Assembly (NCBI GenBank): GCA_949130495.1
Contig: OX422210.1
Span: forward strand, 633,954,585-634,018,584
Reading direction: 5' to 3'
Origin: Sambucus nigra
Taxonomy: Eukaryota; Streptophyta; Magnoliopsida; Dipsacales; Adoxaceae
Length of the DNA stretch: 64,000 nucleotides
A program made the translations under genes and the position numbers. Of this stretch, positions 33,073-45,443 are shown one piece after another; position 1 is the stretch's first letter, and each line of letters begins with the position of its first letter. The notes under the pieces are model-generated. The model saw only the letters and a program-made list of their open reading frames with translations. It was not told where the DNA came from and searched no databases.

Positions 33073-34832
33073 TAGAGGACTAGACTCTATTTTCACATGG
33101 GTGTTATCTCTTTGCTCTCCCGCTTTTTATATGTGTACATATGCCTTTAATCGTATGTTATATTCACTCTTATACTTACATGTTTCATATATATCTCATT
33201 CTTATCATGATGATTATCTTTACCATGCTCCTTTCGCACGTATATATCGCCTTCTTGTCACATACTTCACTTTTTACTTGTTGTACATGTTCACCATGTT
33301 CCACCCTATGATCACTTATATATATTCTCCATGCCCACTTCACACACTCACACTCATATATAGTCTCACTTATATGCTTCACACACCACTTGTAGAATAT
33401 CCATGCTTAGCTTCACTAGCAAACATCCTCACTTACATAAGATACTAATCAAGACTCATACATCTCCATGCTCACTCGTACATCTCCATGATTATTCCTC
33501 TTATCTATCAAACATACTCACTAGCAAACATTCTCACTCATACATCTCCATTCTCACTTACACGTGCTTCACACACCACTTGTAGATTACCCATGCTTAG
33601 TCTCACTAGCACGCACTTTCACTTGTATATATTCACATGCTATTTCTCTCACATTATTCCAATATCACTCTCTTCCCCTACACATATCTCACTCACTTGT
33701 ATATTCACATATTTCACACTCTATCACCATGCTTTGTATAATCTTCACGTTCCATATATATACTTGCTAGCTTTACTTTACATGATTATTTCTCTTATCT
33801 CATGTTATTTGTATATTCTCCATCATAATGTTAGTACTCCACCTACCTAGCATACAAAATAATCTCCATAAGATACTAATCAAGACTCATGTATTTTTGC
33901 ACACTACATCACCTGAGCATGGCAATATTGACCAAAATTTTGTTTGTATTGGGGGTCACTTCGTGACGGGTGTCAGTCATGCGGGGCGCGATTATCCTAA
34001 GTAATATGATTCTCACCTTCCATTGGCCTCGTACCTTCGACATATACCAAATGGTTCCCCCCGCATCATACCGCTTGATCAAACTCATGACGGGGGTATA
34101 TAGCAGGGAACTCATTTGCGTAAATTGAGTATATCGAATTCGCTCTCACACGTACTATCCCCACGAGGTATATCGTGAGGTAATTCATGTACACTCAAGT
34201 ATATCAAATGGCTTGTCCACACGTATCGATGAATGATTTCCCTTATAGGCAAAAGGTATGTCATGGAAGTCATGCCAATGGGGGAAACCCTTCCACTAAC
34301 CCACTAAACGCATAAACTTCATATAGGCATCTACCTTATGACATTCATATCTAGTTTTTCGGTTATTATGTGAAAATATGCCGAAATTCTGGGTCGCCAT
34401 GCCGCCCAAATTTTTGCGCTATTTTTAAAATAAGGACCCTGTCCATGAGCCTGGAAATAAGTTAATCCGTGTCTTGCATCTTATACCCTATCTTTTCCCT
34501 AGGCTCGAGTCTTGTCCGACATTTTTCCTGCAATTTAGGCAAACATAATACAAAGTGGATCCTAATAATAATAACCATGCTGAGGATTTCCCTTTTCCTT
34601 TCTCTTTAAAAAATAAAAATACCAAAAGCATGTCTTCCCCTTTTTCAAAAGAAAATACCAAAAATATTCTTCTTTCCCTAAAAAATAAATCAAAATCATT
34701 TCCCCTCTAATCGCATACCCAGATTTTGGCCTTGCTCCCTATTAGCTTCGGCCTTTCGTCAAACCACCTCGAAGCTCTACGGCTTCCTATGCTGCTTCCA
34801 TCGAATTTGAGACCTACCTCCGCAAGTTATTC
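33073..34832 (+). other. untranslated leader of the Tat element
   Basis: Continues the Tat sequence after the solo LTR. 33100-33900 is rich in TCAC/CATA simple sequence with imperfect repeats: CTTCACACACCACTTGTAGA at 33377 and 33568 (about 191-bp spacing), and ATAAGATACTAATCAAGACTC at 33437 and again near 33868. The frames through it are low-complexity artefacts. No gene is seen before gag. Confidence 0.6.
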
Positions 34833-35640
34833 ATGGAGAACATGGATCAAGTCCCAAATGTTCAACCAGATTTGATGGCCATCCTAACCCAACTTAGTGC
34901 CAAGATTGACAACCTTTAGGATGATGTCCAAGAGATGCAGTGACATCGGACCACAACTCTCGAGGCCCATGAACCTGAAATCATCCTTCCTTGTGCAATG
35001 GGACTGCCTTGGCCTAAACCAGTTTGGGTCCCAGAAGAGTATTAACATGCCCCGCATGCCTCACCTACAAATGGGCCACCACCCGCTCCGCTACCGATTC
35101 CAAATCTTACGCAGTCTAGGGCTAATCTACCGATGCTTGTGGATCTAGAGGAAGCAGAATCGAACAAGGTCAAAGAAGACCTCAAGTTGCTGTCCAAAAA
35201 ATTTGACTAAGCCAAAATCTCATGGAATTATATGGACTACATCCACATATCTCCCTATTCCAAAGCCAAATTACAAGAGAAGTTCAAAATGCCAAATATT
35301 AAGAAATTCGAAGGCAGCGGGCCTCGGATTATGAATCTACGCAGCTATCACTGAGCCATGGCTCTCCTTGGGGATTCAGAGGAGATAATGGCCGAAATGT
35401 TCTGGCAAACCCAAAAAAAGAGTGTCCTTAGGTGGTTTTCGTCCCTCGACGAATCCATAATCCGCAGTTGGGAGGACATGGCCAGAGAATTCATGTCACA
35501 ATACAAATACAATGAAGAATTAGAAGTTATACGCAGAGTCCTAGAGTTATTTAAGTAAAACCCTCGGGAGTTAGTAGTTTCATAGGAAGATGAAGAGAAA
35601 AACCATCAAAAGAAGAGCAAGCGAGTATAGTGAAGAAAAA
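34833..35640 (+). pseudogene. Tat element gag (capsid part), broken
   Basis: Starts MENMDQVPNVQPDLMAILTQ with a preceding in-frame FETYLRKLF. The retrotransposon gag fold is readable as KMPNIKKFEGSGPRIMNLRSY, then FWQTQKKSVLRWFSSLDESI, then SWEDMAREFMSQYKYN (35290-35560). Stop codons occur near 34918, 34941, 35035, 35209, 35224 and 35355, so no Gag can be made. Confidence 0.82.
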
Positions 35641-35989
35641 TTTTCTGCCCCATATCCGAGCATCGATGGAAGGACAATACTTCCCACACTTTAGAGCCCT
35701 TTGGGAGGCTGGTATGGAGATTGAAGAAGGGGTTGCTAATCACAAAGTAGAACTGAATCAAAAAGGCCGACCGGATAATTTATGCTAAAGAAGTATGATA
35801 AACCATCCATTACCTCAGTATCAACAATCAATAACATATCCTAACAAACCACTTTCGGGGCACCTGAAAGATGCCCTAACCCTACCAAAAAATAATATAC
35901 TGAACTCCATGATCCCTTATCAAAATTCTACCAAGACCTGCTAGCCCAAAACCTCATAAATCCCTTAGAACCCCGACCACTGCCAAATC

Positions 35990-36640
35990 CCCTTCCCAAG
36001 AACTTAAAGCATGACGCCCACTATGATTTTCACCAAATCGCAGGACATAGCACCAACCCATGTTTTCACCTCAAAAATTTGATCCAAGGCCTCATGGATC
36101 GAGGCATCATCGCTAAACCAGTTAATCCTAAACCCAACATCACTCATAACCCTCTCCTAGTACATAAAAATGGGGTGAAGTCCATCTTCCTGAAAGATTA
36201 CCCAAATTTTGACCCCTCTACCAAATCGTGCCCGCCAAAATACCCAGAACATTCGTAATCTCAATTAAACACCTCAAGATTTGTCCTTCTATTCTCCTAC
36301 ATCCCACGATCTTTGCTGATCAAGATTTATCACTCCTCACACGAGCCTGCATTATCGTCCACACCCGATCAGAGGGGAAATGCTTGGAATTACCCGCAGT
36401 GCTGGATCAACTCCGGAGGTTTGGGATGAAATTGCCCGCAGAGATGACTATCTGTTATGAAAGGTTTAGTGGCCTGTTTATAGAAGCCCGAAAGTGTGCT
36501 TTAGAATCAGATGAATGGGTGGTGCCCGTAGAAGAAATCAACTTGGAGATCTTCTTCAAAGATAATGACACCTGGGACGAGGAACAAAAACATGAAGTGG
36601 AACCTTTGACTGGCAAGACCATGGAAAACACTGAATAATC
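35990..36640 (+). pseudogene. Tat element gag C-terminus and following segment
   Basis: Near 36001-36130 the frame reads YDFHQIAGHSTNPCFHLKNL followed by IQGLMDRGII, matching the CxxH...GHTTEDC..LK..I..L zinc-knuckle-like part of Tat Gag with a lost first Cys. After it an open frame of 136 codons (36228-36638) contains ADQDLSLLTRACIIVHTRSE and LPAEMTICYERFSGLFIEAR. I do not recognise it; by position it lies between Gag and protease. Confidence 0.6.
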
Positions 36641-38400
36641 TGAGGGCAGTGACACCGATGAGTCAATTAACTTACACACACTAGAGCTGAGTCTACATGA
36701 TCTGCCCAGAGGCTGCAGTGTCTGACCCGACAGTAAAGATCGTCGTTGTTGAAGCACCTCTCCTAAATTGGCATGCTATTTTAGTCCGACCTACTCAAAC
36801 CATTCTAAGCCCTACTATCTACTCTCTCTAAATGATCCCCGAGCCTGTTACTTTTTTTCCTGCATCTGCTATCATTATAAATGAGGCTTCTTTTAATGAG
36901 GTCATCAATGTTGTATTTCCTAAAAATAAAATAAACGAGGATTTTGAGTATTTTACCGTGCCTTACAATAACTGTATTGATTCTAATCAAAATTTGGATG
37001 ATTTAGTATATGAACAATTCTTAACTTATCTCAATAAGGAAAAAAATAAATAATATAACCGCATTCAAACTAATGATGATGAGATTTTTGTCATTAATCT
37101 CAGTTCTAATATATATATACGCTAGATTAGGATATGGTCCACCCTCAATGAGCATGAGAGGGCACAATTCGAAGAGCTTATGAAAGATTTAATGGATGTC
37201 TTCGCATGGTCCTATGATGACATTCCTGGTATTCATCCAGAGATAGATGAGCATGAAATCCCCATATTCCCATAGACCAAACCCGTCAAGCAGAAACTGA
37301 GGAAGCTCCGAATAGAATGATCCCTCAAGGTCAGAGAATAGGTGGTGAAACAGTTGAACGTAGGCTTCATTTGAGTACTGGAATACCCTATATGGATTAC
37401 AAACATCGTCCCCATACTGAAATCGAGAGGGAAAGTTTACGGGTGCATCAACTATCGGGATCTGAACAAGGCATACTCGAAGGATGATTATCCTCTTTCT
37501 AATATCGACATGATCATAGACAACATGACCAACAATGCTCTTAAGTCATTTGTCAATGGATTTATCATCCATAACTAGATTAAAATTACACCCTGACCAC
37601 CAGGACAAAAATGCCTTCATCACCCCATGAGGTACCTTCTGCTACACATTCATACCATTTAGGCTCAAGAATGCCGGGGCTACCTACTAAAGGGATGCCA
37701 CAACCATTCTGTACGACCTCATCTATGAAGAAGTAGAGGTCTATATTGAGGACATGATCATCAAGTCCAAGACTCAGGAAGGTCACATTCCGCCCTAAAA
37801 AAATTCTTCGAGCGACTTACGACAGTACCAGATGCGGCTCAAACGACATAAATGTGTTTTTGGCGTCACTAAAGGAAAGCTCCTTGGATTCATGGTCAAT
37901 GAGAAAGGGATTAAAGCAGACCCTGCCAAACTAAAAGCCCTACTCAAGATGCCACCACTCCAGATGGAGAAAGAAGTATGAGGATTCCTGGGTAAGTTGC
38001 AATACATCAGTCGGTTCATCAGCTAATTGACCTTTATTTACAAATCCATTTTTAAACTTTTCTAAAGGGACTCAACTAAAGTTTGGAACAAAATGTGCCA
38101 AGAAGCTTTTGATCAGATAAATGATAGCTCAACTGACCTTCAATGCTCATGCCTTCACAGCCAGGTTTTGCACTCCTCTTATACTTTACTGTCACCGATA
38201 ATACAGTAGGGAATTTTCTAGCCCAATATAATAAGAAGTCTCTTAATGAGAAAGCAATTTACTACGTTAGTCGAAAGTTGTTGGGTATGAAGTCAACTAA
38301 ACTACCTTAGAAAAGGCATGTGTTGCCCTGGTCTAGGTCATGCCGAAAATACAACATTACATGCTTGTATTCCTCATCAGACTATTATCCTGAATGGATC
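36641..38400 (+). pseudogene. Tat element protease/RT-RNase H region, broken
   Basis: The frame before RT ends in ERAQFEELMKDLMDVFAWSYDD (37160-37220), the usual linker (...DVFAWSYDDMPGI). RT is visible as KVYGCINYRDLNKAYSKDDYPL (about 37435-37500), and the RNase H as FTVTDNTVGNFLAQY and AIYYVSRKLLGM (38188-38290). The YxDD centre cannot be read in one frame. A protease was not identified with confidence. Stops and frameshifts occur every few tens of codons. Confidence 0.78.
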
Positions 38401-38599
38401 CCATAAAATACCTGCTAGAGAAACTTGTTATGTCAAGTTAAATGGACCACTAGCAGATGTTCCTCATTGAGTTCGATATTGTGTACGTCATGTAGAAAGC
38501 CATGAAGGGTCGGGCCATCTTCGACTATCTTGCTGACCATCCCATGGAAGGAACCAAGGTTTGGGTCTCCTAATTTCTAAACAAAAACATCTTCTGCAC

Positions 38600-39010
38600 C
38601 TCTCAGGAAGACCTCAGGTGGAAGATATTCTTCGACAGAGCTGCTAACAAAAAAGGATATGGGATTAGGATACTCATGATCTCTCCCGATGACTCTCACA
38701 CCCCCATTGCCATTAAGCTGGGCTTTCCTTGCATAAAAACATGACAGAATATGAGGCATGCACCCTAGGACTCAAGGCCACCTTCGAGAAAGGAATCAAG
38801 TATATGGACGTCTATGGGGACTTTGCCCTCATCGTCGGGCAAGTTCTCAAGAAGTGGAAAGTTAAAGGCGAGAAGCTTTTACCTTTCCACGCCTATCTAG
38901 AAGAACTTGCCTCCCAATTCAAAGATGTCACCTTCCATTAAATCACTCGATCAAAGAATAGCCTAGCTGATGCATTAGCAATCTTGGCCTTCATGGCTGC
39001 CTGCCTGCCC
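38600..39010 (+). pseudogene. second (archaeal-type) RNase H of the Tat element
   Basis: Reads FFDRAANKKGYGIRILM, then NMTEYEACTLGLKATFEKGI, VYGDFALIVGQVLKKWK, then RSKNSLADALAILA (38630-38990). The first Asp, the Glu of TEYEA, the Asp of YGD and the late Asp of ADALA are the usual four acidic positions. A second RNase H after the first is a hallmark of the Tat lineage. One stop and one frameshift interrupt it. Confidence 0.85.
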
Positions 39011-39837
39011 GAGGGAGTAATAATGGCCCATTTTTTGGTTAAGAAACAAACTGCACCCACCCACTATTACCACATCGAGCTCGCCACCGAAGAAGATTCG
39101 GACATGGTGGGATTATGGTACTATAACATTTGTAACCTTCTCAAACATGGCAGGTATCCCCAAGACGCAGACAAGAAAGATTGTGCGACGCTTCACAGAC
39201 TAGCCGCCTAATACATCATTTGCGACAAAGTGCTTTTCAAGAGGAACTTCGATGTAACCCATTTACACTGCATAGCAGGGGCTGAAATTGAAGAAATGAT
39301 TCAAAAATCAACAGTGGGGAATGTGGGCCCCACATGAACGATCACATGCTTGCCAAGAAGTTCATCCATTAAGGGTACTAGTGGTCCACCATGGTTAAGA
39401 TTGTACGGCTTATGTTCGGAGATGCCTCAAATGTTAATAGTTTGCCAAGCTTCAACACTTGTCTCCTTGAAAATTATACAACATAAGCTCTCCCGGGCCC
39501 TTATCTACCTGGGGCACAGACATCATAGGGAAGGTCACTCCCAAAGCTTCAAATGGGCATGAATTCATCCTAGTCACCGTTGACTACTTCAGAAAATGGG
39601 TCAAAGTCGAGTCATACGCGATACTGAATGCAAAGAAAGTGGCCAAGTTCATTGGATGAACATCATCTGCCGCTACGAGGTTCCCTATGAGTTGGTATAA
39701 GACAACGGACTCCACTTTGAAGCTGAGGTCACATAATTAGTCGGTGAGTATGAAATTCAAAGGCATAAGTTTTCTCCCTATCGATCCCAAACCAACGACA
39801 CTATCGAATCCAGTAATAAGAGCCTCAAGAAAATCAT
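39011..39837 (+). pseudogene. Tat element integrase, N-terminal and core part
   Basis: After the RNase H linker, fragments of integrase are legible: HLHCIAGAEIEEMIQK (39260), VTVDYF-like HR*LLQKMGQ region near 39560-39640, FIG*-like decay, and QTNDTIESSNKSLKKII (39790-39836), equivalent to the QxNGxxEAxNK motif around the last catalytic Glu. It is cut at 39837 by element B and resumes at 61361. Confidence 0.8.
39833..39837. repeat. target-site duplication ATCAT (left) of element B
   Basis: Matches 61356-61360. The Tat integrase frame reads through if the insertion and one copy are ignored. Confidence 0.93.
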
Positions 39838-41167
39838 TGTGACACCCCGACTAATTAAATACCGGGTAGCTACTCCTTTATTCAAATTAATACAAAATGC
39901 CAAGTTGGTTCAGTTAATAGCATCACTGTCGAAAACCTTTTAACAATTACTAGCCACCTAATATTTAAAAAGTGAGTTATCAATTTTAATTAAATCCAAC
40001 TAACATGCAATAATTAAATTATGAAATGCTAACATAACCACCACAACATAATGACAAAGGAATAACCATAAAATAGTTATGAGTTTGGAGGGATACTCCT
40101 CACAACAATCCAAATACAGGAATAAACAAATACTAAGTCTGCATCACTAAATTAATTACAACCCATAAATATGATATAACGGGATAAATAAAGTGTCTAA
40201 AATAAATGGGGCGACATGCCCAACAGATGAGGAAAATCTAGTAACATAGATTCAAGATCGAAAGTGGAGGCGTCTACTGTCAAAGTTCTGTAACTTCCAC
40301 GGCAGCTACAGTCCGTCACCTGAATGGAAATCCTATGCATGGTGTCCTTGTGGCTGGGCACCTAAAAGGTTTTACAAAAATAGATTTGAAAGCAAACGGG
40401 TCAGAGCCAAATTATGGAAAAATAGTATAAAATATAGCAAGTGTTTTAATGACATTAAAACAATGAATGCAAAATACATGTTAGGACGTGCTCTCACATG
40501 AAATACTCACCTCTCGACTATCTGTGCACTCCTAACGTATCCGTACCCATTCTAGTTACTCCCATATCTAACTAGTCCTAAATAAAATCTAATATTACTA
40601 TGCGATTCACGAATTAATTCCGGCATCTTCATTTAAACAGAGAGCTTTACATTTATTCTCGTTTTCCCGTATTAGTAATACTACTTACTAGAAATCTTCC
40701 ATCTCATCTTTACATAACGTTGCAATTATTATATTCACATATATACATGGCAGTTCATTTCAATTAAGAGTATATTATTCTCATCATAAATATACAATAC
40801 TAGCACCCCGAGACTAAGCTGTGGTGCACACATACTCTGCTATCCAATCCCGGTACATCACGTACATGAGGACCACGTATTTCGAATCTCTCAGGAATCG
40901 TCTTCAATAAACAACAATCACAAACAATGGAGGCGAACATAGTTCACATCACATGGGTCACGCACATACCTACGCTCCCATGATCAGCAGACTTATTAAC
41001 TTCTCAATAAGTCCTTCTCTGACCTATGTCCTCGAGGTACCAATCTAAATCCCCCCGTAGGCACACAAAGATTTGATGGCCCTGATCGAACGCCGACCTC
41101 CCATGATAGCAAGTACGATAGGTATGTTATACACAGATAACATATACTAAGCATTCGTACATCTTAG
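39838..41167 (-). repeat. 3' LTR of element B, first piece
   Basis: Begins TGTGACACCCCGACTAATTA, matching 58457 onwards. It stops at CATCTTAG, where element A is inserted, and continues at 52062. The conserved block CGGGTCAGAGCC lies at 40396-40408 and the GGCTGGGCACCT acceptor-like site near 40361-40373. Confidence 0.94.
41163..41167. repeat. target-site duplication CTTAG (left) of element A
   Basis: Matches 52057-52061. Confidence 0.94.
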
Positions 41168-44100
41168 TGTAATACCCCGTATTTTTATGCTTTATTAATT
41201 TGGGGATTTATTAAATTTAATGTGAGTTGTTAATTTAATATAAACCCGGAAATTAATTACTTTATAATTATTAACGTGATGTGAGTTAGTAATTATGGAA
41301 AACTTGTTGAATATTACTAATGAGTAGAGTAATATATAATATTGGTTCTATTAAATGTCAAGAGTGAATAAAATGATAATTTTGGAAATTTAAGTCGGGA
41401 CGCGCCCGTGTCGCGTCGAGACTAAATATTGATTTATAAAAGTGAATAAATTATACGTCACTTGTATGGTCGTTTTGAGTGAGCCAAAGTGTCCGGAAGG
41501 GTCGAGATAGTCAGAAAAGTGTACCCGGGAGTTTAGTTTGGGTCTCGGGGCGTTTTTAGGCTTATTTAGCGTCCCGGGAGGGCATTTTGGACATTTTGTA
41601 TTTTTGGGTAATTAAACCCACGAAAATTAGTAGGCTATATCAGCCATTTGGAATAGTTCTTTAGGGTTAGAAGACTCAAAACTTTAGAACGGCCATAGGA
41701 GAGGGAAGGAGAAAGCTTTCCAAGCAATCCAAGGGCAAAAAGTCATCTGATTGCACCGCCACCACCACCAACGCGTAGATCGCGCGACGGGGAACGCAAC
41801 CACACAAAATTCGTCCACAAATCAGAACTCTGAAATTTCTAGGCAAGTGTTTATCTTCCTTATTTTCGTTAAGGCATCACTCATGTTAGTCTAGGGTTGA
41901 TTAGGATGAGTTTCATGGAAGAAAACCCATGTTGGAGATAGGAAATTGCATGTAGTAATGATATATATAGAAATATGGAAATCCCTTTAATATGTAGAAG
42001 TTGAACCACGGATTTATGATGTTTTAGAAGAAGAAATTCTAGAAAAAGATTGATTAGAACATAGTTAAAGAAATTTCTAGGGTTCATGAGGTTTATACAC
42101 GGTTTGCCCTTTTAATCCATGGTTATTGATGAAAATTCACATGCTTTACGTAGAAGATTGTTAGTTTGGGTTTATACTGTTTGTAGTACGAATTTTTGGG
42201 AGTTTGGGAGTGAAAAATCTGAATTTGATTGAGGTTGGATTATGAAACCCGTAACTGTTGATCTGAAGAATTCGCCATACCTGTTTGATCGATTGATCCA
42301 ACCAGGAGTGTCGATCGATCGACGCATCGATCGATCGAGCTCCTGCCATCGATCGATCGACCCCTTCTGGCAGACTCATATTTCCCCTTTTAAATAGTTG
42401 AACTAAATTTAAATGAGTAATACTCCTTAGACATCCTTATTAAAATATTTGGGAGATGAATAAGAGCAGTAGGACTTATTAATAATTATCAGACCTTTAA
42501 TGTAAGACAAGATTTGCATTTTTGGGATGTTTACATATAAGGGACGATAGAATTATGTATTAAAGGGAGAGACACGTAAGATAGTTATGATGGAAAATAG
42601 ATGAGTACTTACTGAATTCTACACTTGGGAGGATAGAGTCCATGAGTGTTACGTAGTAAGTTGGAATAATCCCTCAAACTAAAAGTAAGAGACGAACCGT
42701 TATAAGTGATAACTAAATAATGAGAAATAAGGATAAATGTTATAATTATGGGTTATGAGATGAACCTAAATTTGATATAGCAAAAGTAGTATATTTATAT
42801 GACTGTGTTTATGCATATACTATATACGTGTGAAAATCATGCCCGCGCTACTTGCTATCCCTGAGGTTACCGCGTTGGGACAGTCTTATCTCGATGGGAC
42901 CTTTAAGGGGGATATTGACTTGTACCCAAGAAGATAGGAATCCTAGGTACAGGCTATCGAATCGATAGTCACGGTCCTAAGAGACGCGAAGGTATGTGTT
43001 TACCTCTTGGACTTGGAAACTATGCTTCGCCTCAATATTGTTTGTGTATGTATTAATACAGTTCGAGAGTGATTCTGAACTTGTATTTCCCTTAGTACGA
43101 GTGATACGGGGATTGGATAGCAGAGTATGCCCGCACCATAATTTTTATGTGGGGTGCTGATAGAATATATATATTATACGAGTATTTAATATATATATGA
43201 ATTTCTAAAATCCGGAACTTCTTATTTTGTTTATGGTAAGTAAGAAATGAATAATGACTTCAATTTGGAAATCCTTGTTTTGTGAAGTATAATAGGACAT
43301 TGGGAAACTTTATTAGCAAATAAGGTTTAAATGAGAACTTTGTGATCAAACGAAATTATCCTCTTAAACAATTAAATTGTTCAGTTCTAAATCTTACGAG
43401 TAACCTAAGATAAGTTAAACCATTGAGGAAGGTTAGTGCGATAGGCGTGCACATTAGAAGAGAGGTGAGAATTTCTCAAGGGAGTGACGCACTAATATGT
43501 TGTTGCATTGGCCTGTAAACATTTTAAATACCTGCTAAACAAATTTTAAATCATTTTCACTATCGGGCTCTGACCCGTTTCCATTTTTCTTTTCTCTCTT
43601 GTATATATATGTATGTATTACAGGTGCCCAGCCACAGGGGCGTCTTGCATAAGATCCTTTGGAAGGAACGCGCTGCAGCTTAGGTGGGAGTTGCATGCCT
43701 CTTGCTTAGACGACCTCATTCATTTGATTCTACTCCTAGCATTATTTATTCCAGTTGGGCATGTGTCGCCCTTTTTCCATTATTCAGTTATTTAGCAGAC
43801 ATTGTGATTCATTTATTTTTCCAGTATTTTACTCTTTGGGATTATCATTGTCAGGATGTTTTTCAATTAAGTATTTAATGTTGGATTCAATTAATTGAAT
43901 GTTTGGTTATTTGGATTTATATATTCCAGGATAGATGTTGTGTGATCCTTTATCTATGAATGATGGCCAGTTTAAATGTTGGTTTATTTAATTAAAATTT
44001 GGAAAGTAATGTCTAAAATGGTTTTGACACTTAGCTTAATTATTTAGGGTGTTTAATTTGGAAAAATTATTTTCACGACAGTGATGCTAAGAATGATCCA

Positions 44101-44168
44101 ACTGTTCACCTTGATTTTAATTTAATAAAGAAGTGATCGCCCGGTATTTAATTAGGCGGGGTGTCACA
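41168..44168 (+). repeat. 5' LTR of element A
   Basis: Starts TGTAATACCCCGTATTTTTA and ends GGCGGGGTGTCACA. Contains the palindrome cluster (42285-42361), a TATA-like TTTTAAATAG (42388-42397), the CGGGCTCTGACCCG hairpin (43564-43577) and TATTACAG|GTGCCCAGCC (acceptor-like, AG ends at 43623). Confidence 0.95.
42285..42361. repeat. palindrome cluster and hairpin in the 5' LTR of element A
   Basis: Four GATC-type palindromes. The middle pair makes a strong hairpin: AGGAG, two bases, TCGATCGATCGA, loop CGCA, TCGATCGATCGA, one base, CTCCT (42305-42343). A further TCGATCGATCGA follows at 42349-42360. The 3' LTR repeats it at 50173-50249, where the first palindrome is the perfect form GATCGATCGATC. 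Confidence 0.92.
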
Positions 44169-44170
44169 GG

Positions 44171-44182
44171 TGGTATCAGAGC
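44171..44182 (+). promoter_or_regulatory. primer binding site of element A (tRNA-iMet)
   Basis: TGGTATCAGAGC, two bases after the LTR end. Confidence 0.96.
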
Positions 44183-44351
44183 ATCAGGTTCTAGTGTCCT
44201 TAGGATCTGTACGGCTTATTTCGCTTTCAGTTTAGCATTTTTGCTATGGAGCCCTATTTTAGGATTGTTGTATTCTTGCTTTTACGTCTACGTCTTCAGC
44301 TATTTGAGATTTGGTAATAACTGTAGACTAATAAACTTCTTCACGTTTCAG

Positions 44352-45443
44352 ATGCCTCCGAGACGTGCACCAAAGTATAGGCGTGCCCAAGCCGAGCATC
44401 CAATAGCTCCGACTCAGGGAACGATGAATGCTAATGAGGTAGCCGCTATTGTTGCTCAGGCGGTGAATGCCGCGTTAGCGGTAGTACAACAGGCTCCACC
44501 CCAGATTCAGGCAGTGGCGCTAGTACCTGCACAACTTCCATCAGCATGGGAGCAGGTTAGGGATGCCTTTCAGAAGGCGCATCCCCCTGAGTTCTCGGGT
44601 AGTTCAGATATTGTCATCGTTAGCCAATGGAAGAAAGATATCCAGCGGCATCTTCGTATGTATGAGTGCACAGACGTGCAGAGATAGTTGTTGGTTTCCT
44701 TTAACCTTGTGGGGTCCGCTTTGCAGTGGTGGGAGTCCACCACCACCTTGGAGGAGAGGGATACTATCCCGATTCAGTCGTTCTGGGAGCGGTTTGACCG
44801 CAAGTATTTTCCACCCACCGTGCAAACTGAGATGAGGTGAAAATTACTGAATTTGAAGCTGGAAAATTCTACCGTTGCTGAGTATGAAGAGGAGTTCACA
44901 AGACTTCTCACCATAGTGCCAGATGAGGCACCTACTGAGGGTAAGAAGATAATGTTGTTTGTGGACGGGTTAGCTTGGAGGATCCGTCAACATCTTATAG
45001 GGAATTTATCTCTGAGTACCTTCACATATGTACTCAATGCTGCCTTATTACACTGCCAGGATCACTGCTTCCATCTGCAGGGAAGCAAGCGAGCAGGAGA
45101 GTCCGGCCAGCAGGGCAGGACAAGGGGTAGTGGCGCTGGTGGAGCACCGACATCCCAGGGACAGGCTCATTATCATGAGCAGAGTTACCATCAGGGGGAC
45201 CCTGCCAAGCGCTTCCGATCAGGTGATTCCAGGCAGGGATTTGGGGGTTATAGGCAGGGTCAGCAGGGCCAGCCTAATCAGCAGGGCCAGCCTAATCAGC
45301 AGGGCCAGAAAGGCCAACATCGACAGTAACAGGGCCAACAGCGTTTTCATCAAGGCCAACAGGGCCAGTGGTGGGGTGGTAACGGCCAGTAGGGCCGTGG
45401 TCAGCAGGGTCAGAGGGGAGGTAACTTTAGAGGCCTATGTTTT
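44352..45443 (+). pseudogene. element A gag, broken by stops only
   Basis: Starts MPPRRAPKYRRAQAEHP 170 bases past the PBS; the upstream in-frame start at 44133 lies inside the LTR and is not credible. The capsid domain is visible: WEQVRDAFQKAHPPEFSG, then LVGSALQWWES, FWERFDRKYFPP, VAEYEEEFTRLLTIVPDE, WRIRQHLIGNLSL. A Gln/Gly-rich tail (GQQGQPNQQGQ) follows. Stops are at 44685 (TAG), 44838 (TGA), 45327 (TAA) and 45390 (TAG), all in the same frame as pol. The zinc knuckle [14 protein letters not shown] (45438-45479) has Gly where the last Cys is expected. Confidence 0.93.

Noticed and set aside
33101..33850. Four overlapping ORFs with hydrophobic, His/Tyr-rich sequence
   Set aside because: They run through TCAC/CATA low-complexity leader sequence of the Tat element and overlap in different frames.
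41881..42379. Repeated small minus-strand ORFs, also at 49769-50267
   Set aside because: They occur identically in both LTRs of element A because the LTRs are copies; no coding signature.
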